The notes below the pieces were generated by a model that was not told where the DNA came from, searched no databases, and saw only the letters and a list, made by a program, of their open reading frames with translations. A stretch of 64,000 bases of DNA from positions 9,591,698-9,655,697 of the forward strand of contig NC_133939.1 of NCBI RefSeq assembly GCF_031877795.1, given 5' to 3'. This DNA comes from Strix aluco. Lineage: Eukaryota > Chordata > Aves > Strigiformes > Strigidae. Position numbers and translations under genes: made by a program. Of the stretch, positions 54,301-64,000 are shown in pieces; position 1 is the stretch's first letter, and every line of letters starts with the position of its first letter.

Positions 54301-57300
54301 CTGCCTCATTCCAGGTTTCGCCGTGCTCTTGGCAGCAGTGACGCAATTCTTCCCTGAGCTACCGGAGTTAAACCATGCCGCTTCCCACCAGAATTCTGAT
54401 CAGAATTCTGATCAAGGCCGGGACTTGTGGTTCCTCTAAGGACAAATGCAGCAGAGGGGGAAGGGAGAGGGACAGTAGGGGATTTATCAGCTGTAAATCT
54501 CTTTTTAGAAAGAAAGGACTTTAGAGCAAGCCTTCATGTATTTCTATCTTCCGTAAGTTCCCAGCGCTTAGTGACTCTCAGGTGCTGGTGGCTCTCAACA
54601 GACTTCTGTGCTTCAGTGCTGTTCTTCCAAATAGCTACTGCCTGTCTTGTTCCTGAAAACCAATTTCAGAGCCAAAGTTCTGATTTTTGGCATTTCTTTT
54701 CCATTGCCTATCCAGGCCAAAGCTGAGCATCAGAGAAAATGAAAGCAAACATCAACACATAGAAAGTCCTTAGAGGGCAATGCCAAATTTATTTTTGGTT
54801 GGAAGGTAGCCACATTGACATTTGCCATGCTTTGGCTTTCCTGTTTTTCCAAAACACGCCTCCTGGGCAACACTGTACATTAGACATATAATAATTAAAA
54901 TGAGGGCCACAAATACACTGCTACTATACAGCTAAACCCACTGCCATACAGATGAAACACATCCATAATAAATTTCCAATCCGCCACTAAAACTTTAGTA
55001 TTGATGTCCAAACTAATTATATTTGCATGCACAAACTAATCTAGAGCTCATGAAGCAGGGACAAAGATTATAAAAAGTAAGCAAACCAGCAGCTCTCTGA
55101 AGCCTCTGACTCTTTCCAGGATCCCTGAAAACTGCCTCTTGCTCTGTGCAAGTTGCCCTCTGCAGATGTAACGCAGTGTATGATCTTAATCCTGCAGAGC
55201 CTTAGTAAAGATCTACCTACCACAGCATTAAATCAGGTCTTTGGGAAGCTCTGCTCAAAAGAAGATAAAACTCAGAGCTGTTATCAGAAATTCAAGTAAT
55301 AATGATTCCCCCAGGTGCCATAAACAATTCATAATGCTGGTAATTCAGTATTTTTTAAAAATATAACAACTAGGATGCCTGTCTGCATCTACCATTTGTG
55401 AGAATTTAAAATATCACTTCAAAAACCTGAAAGTTCATCTGATAAGAGCAAAATGGCACTTTTCATGCAATGCCAGAACACTTTAAATCTTATGCAAGTC
55501 TTCAGCCTTGGCTTTCAGAAACAAGAACGTAAGTTTCCAGTTGCACCTATGTGACTCCATTCTCTCCAACAGAAAAAGGCTATTTATTACCACTCAACGA
55601 CGAGCTTTCTGCAGCGCAGGGAGCCCCACTCGGGCAGTGGTGCCAGCCGCTCTTGTCAGGCAGCTGTGGCTCTGTTCCCAAAAGCACCAGCCAACCTCAG
55701 CAGGTCAAGAGCGCATGCTACATTTTTCACAGGGATGTGGTCTGCAATGTAAATGAGGTTGCTCTCTAAGCCTCCCTTCAGGAAACACTCTCGGGAACCC
55801 AGATCAGCCATTTCCTCCTTGAAATCTCTTATTCCCAGAAGGAAAGAGAAAAAACCTAAGCTTCCCCAGCAGTAAGCATCTGCCAAGAAATTTTAAGTAT
55901 TCCCATCCAAACCATCCTCCCTTTTCTTAAGGTTTCCATTTCTTGCTGTATTATAAATCACTCTGGGGAAATACCATGGACTCTGAACACTTAAGTTATG
56001 TTCCTAAGTGGTAAACCATCGAGTTTTACTAGACTCTTTAAAATAAAATACTGTGGTCTATCTGCAGAAGCAAACTATATATTGCTTTTTCTATATTAAT
56101 TATATGTTACACGGATTAATGGCCATAGTAACAGGAAGTTAAACTAGCCCTTATTTTGGAAAACTGCTACATTTGAAACAGAACAAACATCACAGGGTTG
56201 AACAAAGCTTTGGGGAATGCATCAAAATGCTATGCAAAGATTAGTTCACTTGGCTTCAAAATGGCTTGTCAAATAACAGCAAAATATTTTTTTAAATTCG
56301 AATATAAGAGCATCTGACCTGTGGTCAGACAACAGGCAGTACCTTTCAAAATGCTGGAGCTCTGATACAAGACAGCAGGTACACTTTCTGCCCCACAAGA
56401 GCTTCTCCTACACAATACATCCTCCAATTTTGGCCTGTGAGTATTCATTCCTTTATTAATAATCCGCTATTCAAATCTTTTGTTCCAGGATGGTCACTAC
56501 AGGTTAAGAATAATGCATTAAAATGCTTTCGAAGTATTTATAGAAAGATGTTGCAGAAAGGAAAGAATAGCTTAAGTACAACTGAGACTGCGCATTACTA
56601 ATGGAAGTCACCATAGAAGCTGAGCACTTTGACAGGCCGTCAGCCTGGGAGCAGCGTTCCTAAACCAGCAGAGATGTAAACACACGCAAGGACCAGGCAG
56701 TGGTAAATGCTTTCACCTGGCATCAACCAATGCACTGGTTTACTTTACTACTAAAGGATGATTTACACACACCAGAGACATTTTAGTTTCCTTTAAGTGG
56801 TGACAGAAATTAGGAAAATAACAGGAAAGGCGTAGGACAGAGCATGCCATGTTCACTCAGGTCCAGTGATTGTTTCATTTGCACTTCAAATTTTCAGGTA
56901 TCTAACTTTGGATATTAGGTGTACAATGAAATAGCACTGAGAAGTTATTGATCACATCTGTAGGAAGAACAAAATACAGTGTCATCAATTTAAAACTATA
57001 CATCTAACTAATAAAAAACAGCATCAGAGAAACAAATTATCATCTTGCATCACTTAGATTGTGGGCATTGGGTGTAAATGCATGTCAGGGTTGGTTACCC
57101 TGGGCCAACAAAACACTACAAAAATCATTATTTCAACACTGTAAGAAGAACCACAGTGTTTTTTGGGAATCTGAAGGCTTTGTGAATACCAAACCACCAC
57201 ACACATGAAAACATGGCAGTCACAGAGGACTTATTCCTAGCTCTGACACATTTCCTACGTGATGTTGGCCAAACCACACAGGTTACTGTAACCCACTTAG

Positions 57301-57390
57301 CAATACCGCATGTATGTACGGAGAGGAGGTGTGTTCATCACACTGCACAGCAACATCGAGCCATTTCTGAACTGACATACTTGCGCTGCA
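51378..57390. other. Intronic DNA, nothing recognised
   Basis: Mostly AT-rich. It contains a GC-richer patch at about 52580-52830 and a small 12-base tandem duplication at 54390-54413. Open frames are 116 codons or less and unrecognised. No exon or transposon was identified. Confidence 0.55.
54390..54413 (+). repeat. 12-bp tandem duplication
   Basis: AGAATTCTGATC occurs twice exactly, at 54390-54401 and 54402-54413. Each copy contains the palindrome AGAATTCT, and TGATCA is formed at the junction. Confidence 0.95.
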
Positions 57391-57397
57391 ATCTGAC

Positions 57398-57462
57398 CTG
57401 ACATAAAATACCAGGTTGGAAGGGACCTCAAGGATCATCTGGTCCAACCTTTCTGGCACCAT
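57398..57462 (-). mobile_element. CR1 retrotransposon 3'-end fragment
   Basis: The plus strand reads ccaggttggaagggacct, then caaggatcatctggtccaac, the complement of the conserved 3' end of avian CR1 non-LTR retrotransposons. On the minus strand it ends in tattttatgtca, a degenerate form of the ATTCTATG terminal repeats by which CR1 elements prime. The copy is heavily 5' truncated; similarity fades beyond about 57462 and no reverse transcriptase reading frame is present. It lies antisense on the plus strand, in the same direction as the SPSB4 intron. It is the clearest sign of an avian or other sauropsid source. Confidence 0.82.
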
Positions 57463-57480
57463 GTCCCTGGGGGGCCCTCT

Positions 57481-58110
57481 GCTTTGGAATTCAGTGGAGA
57501 GCTACATTTAGATGTAGGCGTCCGTCTATGCCCTCTGTTTCAACTGCTGAAGCAGCTAAGATTCAGCTCAAGAGGCTGAGCTAGGTGCAATGTTTGTCTT
57601 GCCATGCATCACATTTGGAATGTGCTGGACACGAGATGTGGTCGAAACTGGCAGACAACCCTGCCAAATATTGTGTGTGCATAATACAGGCCTGAAGAGC
57701 CGAGAAATCCCCCTGTGTGAATGAAAGGCCACGAGCACATGTTACTACAATTAACTCAACTGACATGAAATAGATCCAGAGTCTTGTTGTCCAGAAGCAA
57801 ACACCCACACAGAGCCACACAAGGAGTTTGGTGGATCTTTTGCCCAACACACGCACCAGAGAAGCCACTCCAGTCCAAAGGGAAATGCCTTTAGCACTGG
57901 CAACCTGTTTGGTATAGGCAAGCCAAGGGCCACGTGCCGAGGAGGCAAGCCTGCTCTGCCACCCAGGGGCTCTGTGCCGCTCCTTTCCCTGATAAACTCT
58001 AACACTGAAGAGATGGTCAGATGACAACATGAGAAGTGTACTAGACTTCACACCCCTAATTTTGTTTTTAACACAATTTTTACTTCACAAAGCCACATTT
58101 TAATTTTAGA
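57481..58110. other. Intronic DNA beside the CR1 fragment, no gene recognised
   Basis: Moderate GC. The longest open frame of the window lies here (57581-58051, minus strand, 156 codons). Its translation is rich in Ser, Leu, Cys and Trp without a recognisable domain and does not resemble CR1 reverse transcriptase or endonuclease. A second, overlapping frame of 84 codons on the same strand indicates a stop-poor region rather than a gene. Confidence 0.5.
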
Positions 58111-58165
58111 GGGTCGTTTTGTGGGTTTGTTTTTTTTGTTTTGGTTTTTTTCCAAAAAAAAAAAA
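58108..58165. repeat. G/T-rich tract followed by A12
   Basis: A GGG/TTTT tract (gggtcgttttgtgggtttg and further T/G runs) is followed by TTTTTTTCC and then twelve A residues at 58154-58165. The T-rich and A-rich halves can pair as a hairpin. It is the opposite-strand counterpart of the A/C tracts at 42.8, 43.9 and 59.2 kb. Confidence 0.75.
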
Positions 58166-61100
58166 TCACCCTGTGATACAGCAATGTAGTTTAACAGATT
58201 CTGGCAGCAGACAAGCACAGCTCAGAGTGGACCTCTGTCCTGTTAGCAACATTTGACAGTGCATCAACATTATCTGCCTTCCTCACTGGAAAAAAAAAAC
58301 TAAACCACATTTCCTTTCCAAAGCACACATGTTAAAGACCAGTATCCAAAGACTTTTCGGTTCTCCTATTGCTGTTACTGAGACAGAAAAGTAAAAAGCA
58401 AGTCATTAAAAGGATGTGACCTTTCTGCCAGACCAGCTTCCATTACAGCAGTTTTCACACAGTGAGGAAAATCTCTAAAGATATTAAGAGAATGAGCACT
58501 TTGCAGTGCCTCCTCCATGAAATGAGGTTTGCTCAGTTAAAAACAATACCAAGGAAAGAAGTTCAGAAAAGAAACCAGCCGTGCCACTCAGGAGAAACGG
58601 GGAGGGAGGCAGTTAATGTGTTAAATCGCATGCTTGTTTCTTTCTTTTTACCAATAAAAATGAGCAATTGAGACACAATTACTTCTTTATTTTTCAAGAA
58701 TACAGAAGAGATGCTATGATATCCAAGCTGGATAAATGAACTGTAACACCTGTTGACTCCTGAAGCAAGAGTAAGGTAAGCACACAGTTTACTGTGCTTA
58801 TCCTGTGGGCTGTTCACGTGGGTCACACACCCCACAAGTGACCGGGACAGAAGTACCGTGTCCCCAGTGAGCAGGCTGTGGAACCAACCTGGCTCTGCAC
58901 AGAGGGAGGGAGTGAGGGCTCCGGGAATGTCACCGCTCCCCTCCTCCTCCGGCCACACACGTGCCCTGCCTGCCTGGCCTGCTGCACAGCGGCCAAGGAA
59001 AGCTGGGAACAGCAACTGCAAACCAACACAGCTTGACCCACTGCAAGTCTGTCTAATCTAAAATAAAGCTTCACCTTCACTTACACTCAATCACTGCTCA
59101 TAAAAGGTAAAATATGAAGACAATATTCAACAAGCTGTGGCAACCATGGTTTAAATCATTTACCAAGAGCTCTCCATTACTCTGTCAGCATTCCTGCCTT
59201 TGAAGCACAACCACCAAATTAAAACAAAACCATACAAAAACAATAATCAACAAAAACCCCAAAAAACCATGCCTTTGGAGCATTCTTCTGAAGTAGATTA
59301 AAAGGGCTCACCTAAGTGCCAGCAGTTTCTGCAAATAAGCCCAGAGATGAGGTTACTCATTTGCCAGCACCAAAAGAGCCTGAGTATTGCTGGTAAAATT
59401 TTTAGTGCTAACTTAGTAGCAAAAATGCCTGTCAAATTATTTTTTCATATGATGAATACCATCTTAGTTTGGTTTATCATGACAAGCTGGAAAGAATCAC
59501 AATGGCTGTTCATGCAGGCAGGAACAACACTGGAGTGCTCTGGTTTGGATGTGCCCAGCCTAATTCCATTATAAAACCATTCAGTCTTGAGGAGCAAAGC
59601 TAGACATCACTCATTCCACTTAGTCAGACTTAAGTGCCTGAAAAAAACTCTCTTCCTTCAGCAGCTTTCACCATACTTGAATAAAAGTGATTGTGAAATA
59701 TACTGAGAGCATAACAGATGGCTTGTTCTGAAAACGGGCAGCAAAACATGTCAAGGGGATGGACACAGAAAGTGTCGGCAGTGAATTATGGAGCGTGAGT
59801 CAAAGGCAAAGCTCAGCCATACCCTTAGCTCCTTCCAGCTTGAAACAAGGAGAAAAAACAGCCTTCAATTTCTCAATTTTGGTGTAAAATGAAATCCCTA
59901 ATCCAGTTTCCTAGTGCAGAAGCATTAAACTGTAGTATATGGTATATGAATGGATTACATTAGTGCACTTCTAATGTTTTAACATTTGTATGCAATAATT
60001 CAACATTTAAGCCTGATTTAAGATTGACTAAATTTAGCTTGGAAGGAGAGATTAACAGAACTCACACCATAGAATTTGTTAAAATGAAAGCAATAATGAG
60101 GTGATGATGGGACAGACAAAAATCAAATGTCACAGCTCTCAGCATGAAGAGCAACTGGTTAGGAAATCATACAACTCTGGAAACAAAAGTGGTCTAAAAT
60201 GAGTATCAGAAATGAGCTGTGGAATAACCTCTTAAACCAGAGTATGGGAGTTTCATCATTCAATACTTTTAGAATAGGAAGGGTGTATGTGGGAAGGATG
60301 CTAAAACCATTCAACCCAGAACAACTAAGTCTTCTGGCAGATGAACAGAAGCCATTTAAAAAAAAAAAAAAAAGACTGGGTCATTGAGTTTGCTATCGTG
60401 CTACTGTAAAAAATGTAATATAGACTATTTCATTCTCTGATTGAACCTTATCTTAGAGCAGCCTAAGTTTCTTTCCCTTGTAACAACTACTAGAAAGAAT
60501 AGTAAAGGGTCAGCCCTAACATCTATAACTAGATTGGGTAAATTAGAAAAGTGATAAGCAAAAATTTTTATTTTCTGTCCTCTCTTATTACTCAAACAGG
60601 CACTGGAAAATGAAACACCAAATATACAGCTATAATCTAAAGAGAAATATCGTCTGACCTACAGAGAAGTTGCTCTGCATTTCTGCAGTAAACTTCTGGT
60701 TGGCTTCTGTTCAAAGTCCATTTAAATTAAACTGGTTTTGAAAAGATCTCTGATGAACAGTGGAACCTAGCAAAACACACCTTTTTAATTAATTGATTTT
60801 TTTCTTTTAAATTTACTCCTGCTGTAAAATGTACCCACTATTACCATGGACCAATGTAAAATGTGCCTTTAAAACAGTTTTCATGCTGAGTCTGTGCTGG
60901 CTTGCAGCTCCCAAGCAGACTCTGAGCGGGGCACAGGCAGGAGCGCTGTGGCGAGGGCAGAGCAGGGCAGGTGACACAGGGTTGCCTGAAGAGGTGGCTC
61001 CTCTTCCTGGACAGATCTGACTCCTGCTCTGGGCAGTTGGCTCCATGACCCCTTTCCCTGGCTCTAAAGCTTATGGGTGAGTGACAACCTCCCGAATTAA

Positions 61101-61322
61101 AACTTGCCACTACTCTGTTCCAGACAGAAATGTTGTTCAAAGGCAGCAGGTCTCAAGGTATGAACCATTTTTCTTGGGAATCTTTAAATCCCTTCAGAAA
61201 TTGCCTGGTCAGTTAAACAAAGCTGTGGCCTTTGGTTTAAATTTTGTCCATATTATCTGTCTTCAGATCAGTTCTCAGAATGCCATTTCTTTTCCTCTGA
61301 AACGTGAGGCTGCAGTAGTGCT
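58166..61322. other. Intronic DNA with two GC-rich patches
   Basis: GC-richer patches at about 58840-59040 and 60890-61060 lie between AT-rich stretches. A 16-A run is at 60358-60373. Open frames up to 152 codons (58563-59021, minus strand) overlap on both strands and show no domain. No exon was identified. Confidence 0.55.
59219..59272 (-). repeat. A/C-rich simple tract
   Basis: An interrupted run of caaaa, acaaaac and ccccaaaaaacc, similar in texture and orientation to the tracts at 42.8 and 43.9 kb. There is no flanking sequence similarity that would make it a dispersed repeat. Confidence 0.6.
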
Positions 61323-61710
61323 GTGCCGTGCGGGATGAGGGTGCATCACGCGGCACATGGTGCCACGTGGGATGAGGGTGCATCACGCGGCACATGGCAC
61401 CATGTGGGATGAGGGTGCATCACGCAGCACACGGTGCCGTGCGGGATGAGGGTGCATCACGCGGCACACTGCGCCGTGCGGGATGAGGGTGCATCACGCG
61501 GCACACTGCGCCGTGCGGGATGAGGGTGCATCACGCGGCACACGGTGCCGTGTGGGATAAGGGTGCATCACGCGGCACATGGCGCCATGTGGGATGAGGG
61601 TGCATCACGCGGCACACTGCGCTGTGCGGGATGAGGGTGCATCACGCGGCACACGGTGCCGTGCGGGATGAGGGTGCATCACGCGGCACACGGCGCCGTG
61701 CGGGATGACA
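61323..61710. repeat. 37-bp minisatellite, ten full units plus an 18-bp partial unit
   Basis: Ten consecutive 37-base units run from 61323 to 61692, and an eleventh breaks off after 18 bases at 61710. The period is exactly 37 in every copy, with no insertions or deletions. The core GGATGAGGGTGCATCACGCG is nearly invariant; exceptions are CGCAG in unit 3 and GGATAAG in unit 7. Most variation lies in the last three bases (ATG, ACT or ACG) and the first ten bases of each unit, largely as CpG/TpG/CpA interchange. Each junction joins CGCGGCAC and, in several copies, GTGCCGTG across three bases, a near-perfect hairpin. As 37 is not a multiple of three, the reading frame shifts from copy to copy, so a coding repeat is improbable. 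The array is CpG-dense and continues into a short CA-rich tail to about 61733. Confidence 0.97.
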
Positions 61711-64000
61711 GCACACCACACCACACAACACAGCCTGTCCAAGTGCCAGCGTGGGCCCAGCCGACAGCCCCTGCCTGCGCTCGGGGGCACGGCCTGATGC
61801 CCTGACCCCACTGTGAGGCACGAGAGGCTGCAGCTACAAAGTGCAGCTGGCACAGTGCGAAAATGGCACTGCACTGCCCAAGCATAGGAAGGCCACTATT
61901 AAGAGACTTTTTGTCCTCTGGGAAGTCTTTTATGAAGCAAAAAAGAAAGAGGAAAAAGCCCCTGTCCTCTCTACACACACAGCAGCACACGTGTGCACGC
62001 TCAGAGACGCTCAGTGGCTGAAGTAACTGGTAATTGCAATGTTTCAGAAATGGCTTGATTTCAAGTTGATAATATGCTTATAACTATTAGCTTCTTCCAT
62101 TACCAGATGGGCTGTATAATGTGAAAAATAAATTACAAAACACTTCCCAGGGTTGCTTAAATGACCGATTTGTAGCTGCAGGCATCTAGCAAGTTGTGAA
62201 TGATTACTGATGTAAAAAAGCATCTCTATTGGGGATGACAGTAATTAGTCTTTACAAAATTCAGTGGAACATCGTCAGGGAGAAGAACAAGAAACGTAGT
62301 AATTCGTTCACCACAATTAAACAATTGTTAGAACTTGCAAAAATTTAAACCAGACAAATACGGCATATACCACACAGCACCCATAGATTTATAATCTTAT
62401 CTAACAATACCACATTTCTTCAATAAGAAAATATCAATTAAGTTAAGCATAGTAAATAACACACAATTTTGTCAGCCTAAATTACCGCTTCTACCACCAC
62501 CAAATGTCTTTCTCCAATGTTTCTCCTGTGCTATAAAATAATGTAAGCGGACTCCCTTTCTCATTTTGTCTATGGCAATGCTTAATAAAGTGAGCCAGAT
62601 ATCCAAGGAATAAACCAGCTATGAACTACTAAATTAGCTGATACCATAATTTCTTGCCATTTATATGCTTTTAGCATGACAGTGATTAATATCACAAAGT
62701 GACTGAATTATATACATTTAGAAACTTGATTTGATAAGTATAATTGAAATATATATATGCAGGTATGTATATGTATATATAGAAAAACATATAAATGCCT
62801 GGATGATTCTCAGCTTCCAAGAGAGAAATGGATAATAAATATTTTTGAAGCTCAACATGAGTCTGGAAGAAGCATGACTTTTCCAACCTGAAAAACAATG
62901 AACTAAGGAATCCAACAGAGCCATCCCATTTCAGCTGGTTATCGTATCTGCTTCCTGCAGGGCCTTCTGCCTGCACAGACCCCTGGCACCACACTGGTAA
63001 GGGCAGTTTAGGCAGCACAGCACTCCTCAACACCAATTCATCCCATCCAGTGCTCTTCATAAAAACCTGCGTGCACTCCTGATGTTACGTGGCCTTTCTG
63101 CATGGAGTGATGTCTATACATACTCCTCAACTTGAGAGCACAGTGGAAATGAGTGATTTGATTTTGGAGGTAATGGAAACGGGGCAGTGGAAGGGACAGC
63201 AGCAGCGATGCAGGTAGTACAACTTCTTAGCAAGAAAACCATTCAGACCGATTGGATGCCACAGAGAGGGTCTGACTGCATGGCACGAACTCCTTAGTTT
63301 TACTGCCTAAGGATTTGCTGTAGCAATGTGATCAAGCCAAAGCTGGGCGGTTGCACACCAGCAGAGAATCCAGCCCCGCACCTCTGGCCTGCCAATAACT
63401 ATAATAACAATAAATTGATGTAAAATAGTATATAATGAAAAAAACTAAGATCCAGCATTGAACTGTTAGCATGCTTTGCCAATAAATCTCACCCATTCTC
63501 AACCATTTTAGGACCGTATGTAAAAGGCACTAGATACTACATAAGAATTTTAATGTTCCGGTCCAGCTACAGCTTTTCATGAATCAAAAATCATTTTGTT
63601 AGAGTTCAGTTATTCTTTACAGGGGTCAGCAAATCAAGTTAACCAGCTGAAAAACTGTTGAATATAGCACCTTGAGAAAAAGCACAGCATGTCATGACCT
63701 GGTTCTACCTCTTGCTATCCAGATAGGCTTAGGTTTACTCAGCTATCATCACAGGCTTTATAGCCTGCCAACCAAAAGTATTTCCTTTTAAAATAAACAT
63801 TTGAATTACAGATTATAAAGAGCAGTCTGTTTTAGCAGGTGCACTGTCAATCCCTGCCATTCTCAAGTTTTGCCTTACCTACTCAACACTGAGAGAATAT
63901 GCTGCTAAAATTAACAGAGCACACCAAGATCTCTCTACAGCTGTGCTGGGTAAAGCAGAGAAGAATAGATTTCAGCTTTAATTAAGACATTCAAAAGGAT
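61711..64000. other. Intronic DNA to the window edge
   Basis: GC-rich up to about 61860, then AT-rich. A TA/TG microsatellite lies at 62746-62782. No open frame resembles the SPSB4 SPRY exon, which must lie further upstream on the minus strand beyond the window. Confidence 0.55.
62746..62782. repeat. TA/TG microsatellite, degenerate
   Basis: An interrupted alternating tract, atatatatatgcaggtatg followed by tatatgtatatata. It is of the same type as the tracts at 0.35 and 50.5 kb. Confidence 0.75.

Larger units (their letters stand above)
38661..64000 (-). other. SPSB4: Last intron of SPSB4, 3' portion (inferred)
   Basis: Everything on the high-coordinate side of the SOCS-box exon should be intron, because the preceding SPSB coding exon (a single large block for the SPRY domain) is not found up to the window edge. 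No minus-strand open frame here shows the SPRY sequence expected of that exon. The inferred intron is therefore longer than 25.3 kb. It holds a minisatellite, two CpG-rich clusters, a CR1 fragment, several simple repeats and otherwise unremarkable AT-rich DNA. A separate nested or antisense non-coding gene cannot be excluded. Confidence 0.75.

Noticed and set aside
57581..58051. 156-codon minus-strand open frame, the longest in the window
   Set aside because: No recognisable domain, no splice or promoter context, and an overlapping second open frame on the same strand. It does not look like a CR1 protein despite lying beside the CR1 fragment. A protein search or RNA evidence would be needed to revive it.
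58563..59021. 152-codon minus-strand open frame
   Set aside because: It lies across a GC-rich patch with overlapping open frames on both strands. The composition looks random and no motif is recognised.
61605..61990. Minus-strand open frames entering the minisatellite with Cys/Val/His-Pro-rich repeated peptides
   Set aside because: The repeat period of 37 is not a multiple of three, so each copy is read in a different frame. The repetitive peptide is a by-product of the DNA array.
1..64000. A previously undescribed gene system, CRISPR-like array, phage, or endogenous retrovirus
   Set aside because: No spaced repeat array, no LTR pair, no viral-type open frames and no co-oriented gene cluster were seen. 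The only regular array is a head-to-tail minisatellite without unique spacers.

Overview
This window looks like vertebrate, most probably bird, chromosomal DNA. It is AT-rich and almost wholly non-coding, with vertebrate splice and polyadenylation signals. It carries one fragment recognisable as a CR1 retrotransposon 3' end, the dominant avian interspersed repeat, and no recognisable mammalian SINE. There are no operons, bacterial-type genes, phage genes or CRISPR arrays. Every long open frame I inspected lacks a recognisable domain and looks like chance, mostly in GC-rich patches.

Only one coding feature can be supported: the terminal coding exon of a SPRY-domain/SOCS-box gene on the minus strand (38533-38660). 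It has a good acceptor, polypyrimidine tract and branch point at 38661-38690. Its 41 whole codons encode an intact SOCS box, with an Elongin BC box (PLMDLCRRSI) and a Cul5 box (LPLP), and end in LKNYLQYQ. The C-terminus fits SPSB4 better than its paralogue SPSB1. The rest of the protein, including the substrate-binding SPRY domain, must lie upstream, beyond position 64000.

Layout on the minus strand, from high to low coordinates: 64000-38661 is part of the last intron of the gene (at least 25.3 kb); 38660-38533 is the coding part of the last exon; 38532 to about 37345 is the probable 3' UTR, ending near two tandem AATAAA signals; about 37344-1 is apparent intergenic DNA downstream of the gene, in which I found no exon. 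In mammals the next gene downstream is PXYLP1, but I could not identify any part of it here.

The rest of the window is structured DNA rather than genes. The clearest element is a GC-rich, CpG-rich minisatellite of ten 37-bp units plus a partial unit at 61323-61710. Others are CpG-rich patches at 24.2-25.2, 41.4-41.8 and 44.0-44.2 kb, an AT-rich palindrome cluster at 29.6 kb, a TAGCT-rich palindromic array at 43.1 kb, a perfect T14A14 palindrome at 51.35 kb, A/C-rich tracts that read G/T-rich on the gene strand, and scattered poly(A) and TG/TA microsatellites. I saw no credible novel multi-gene system.
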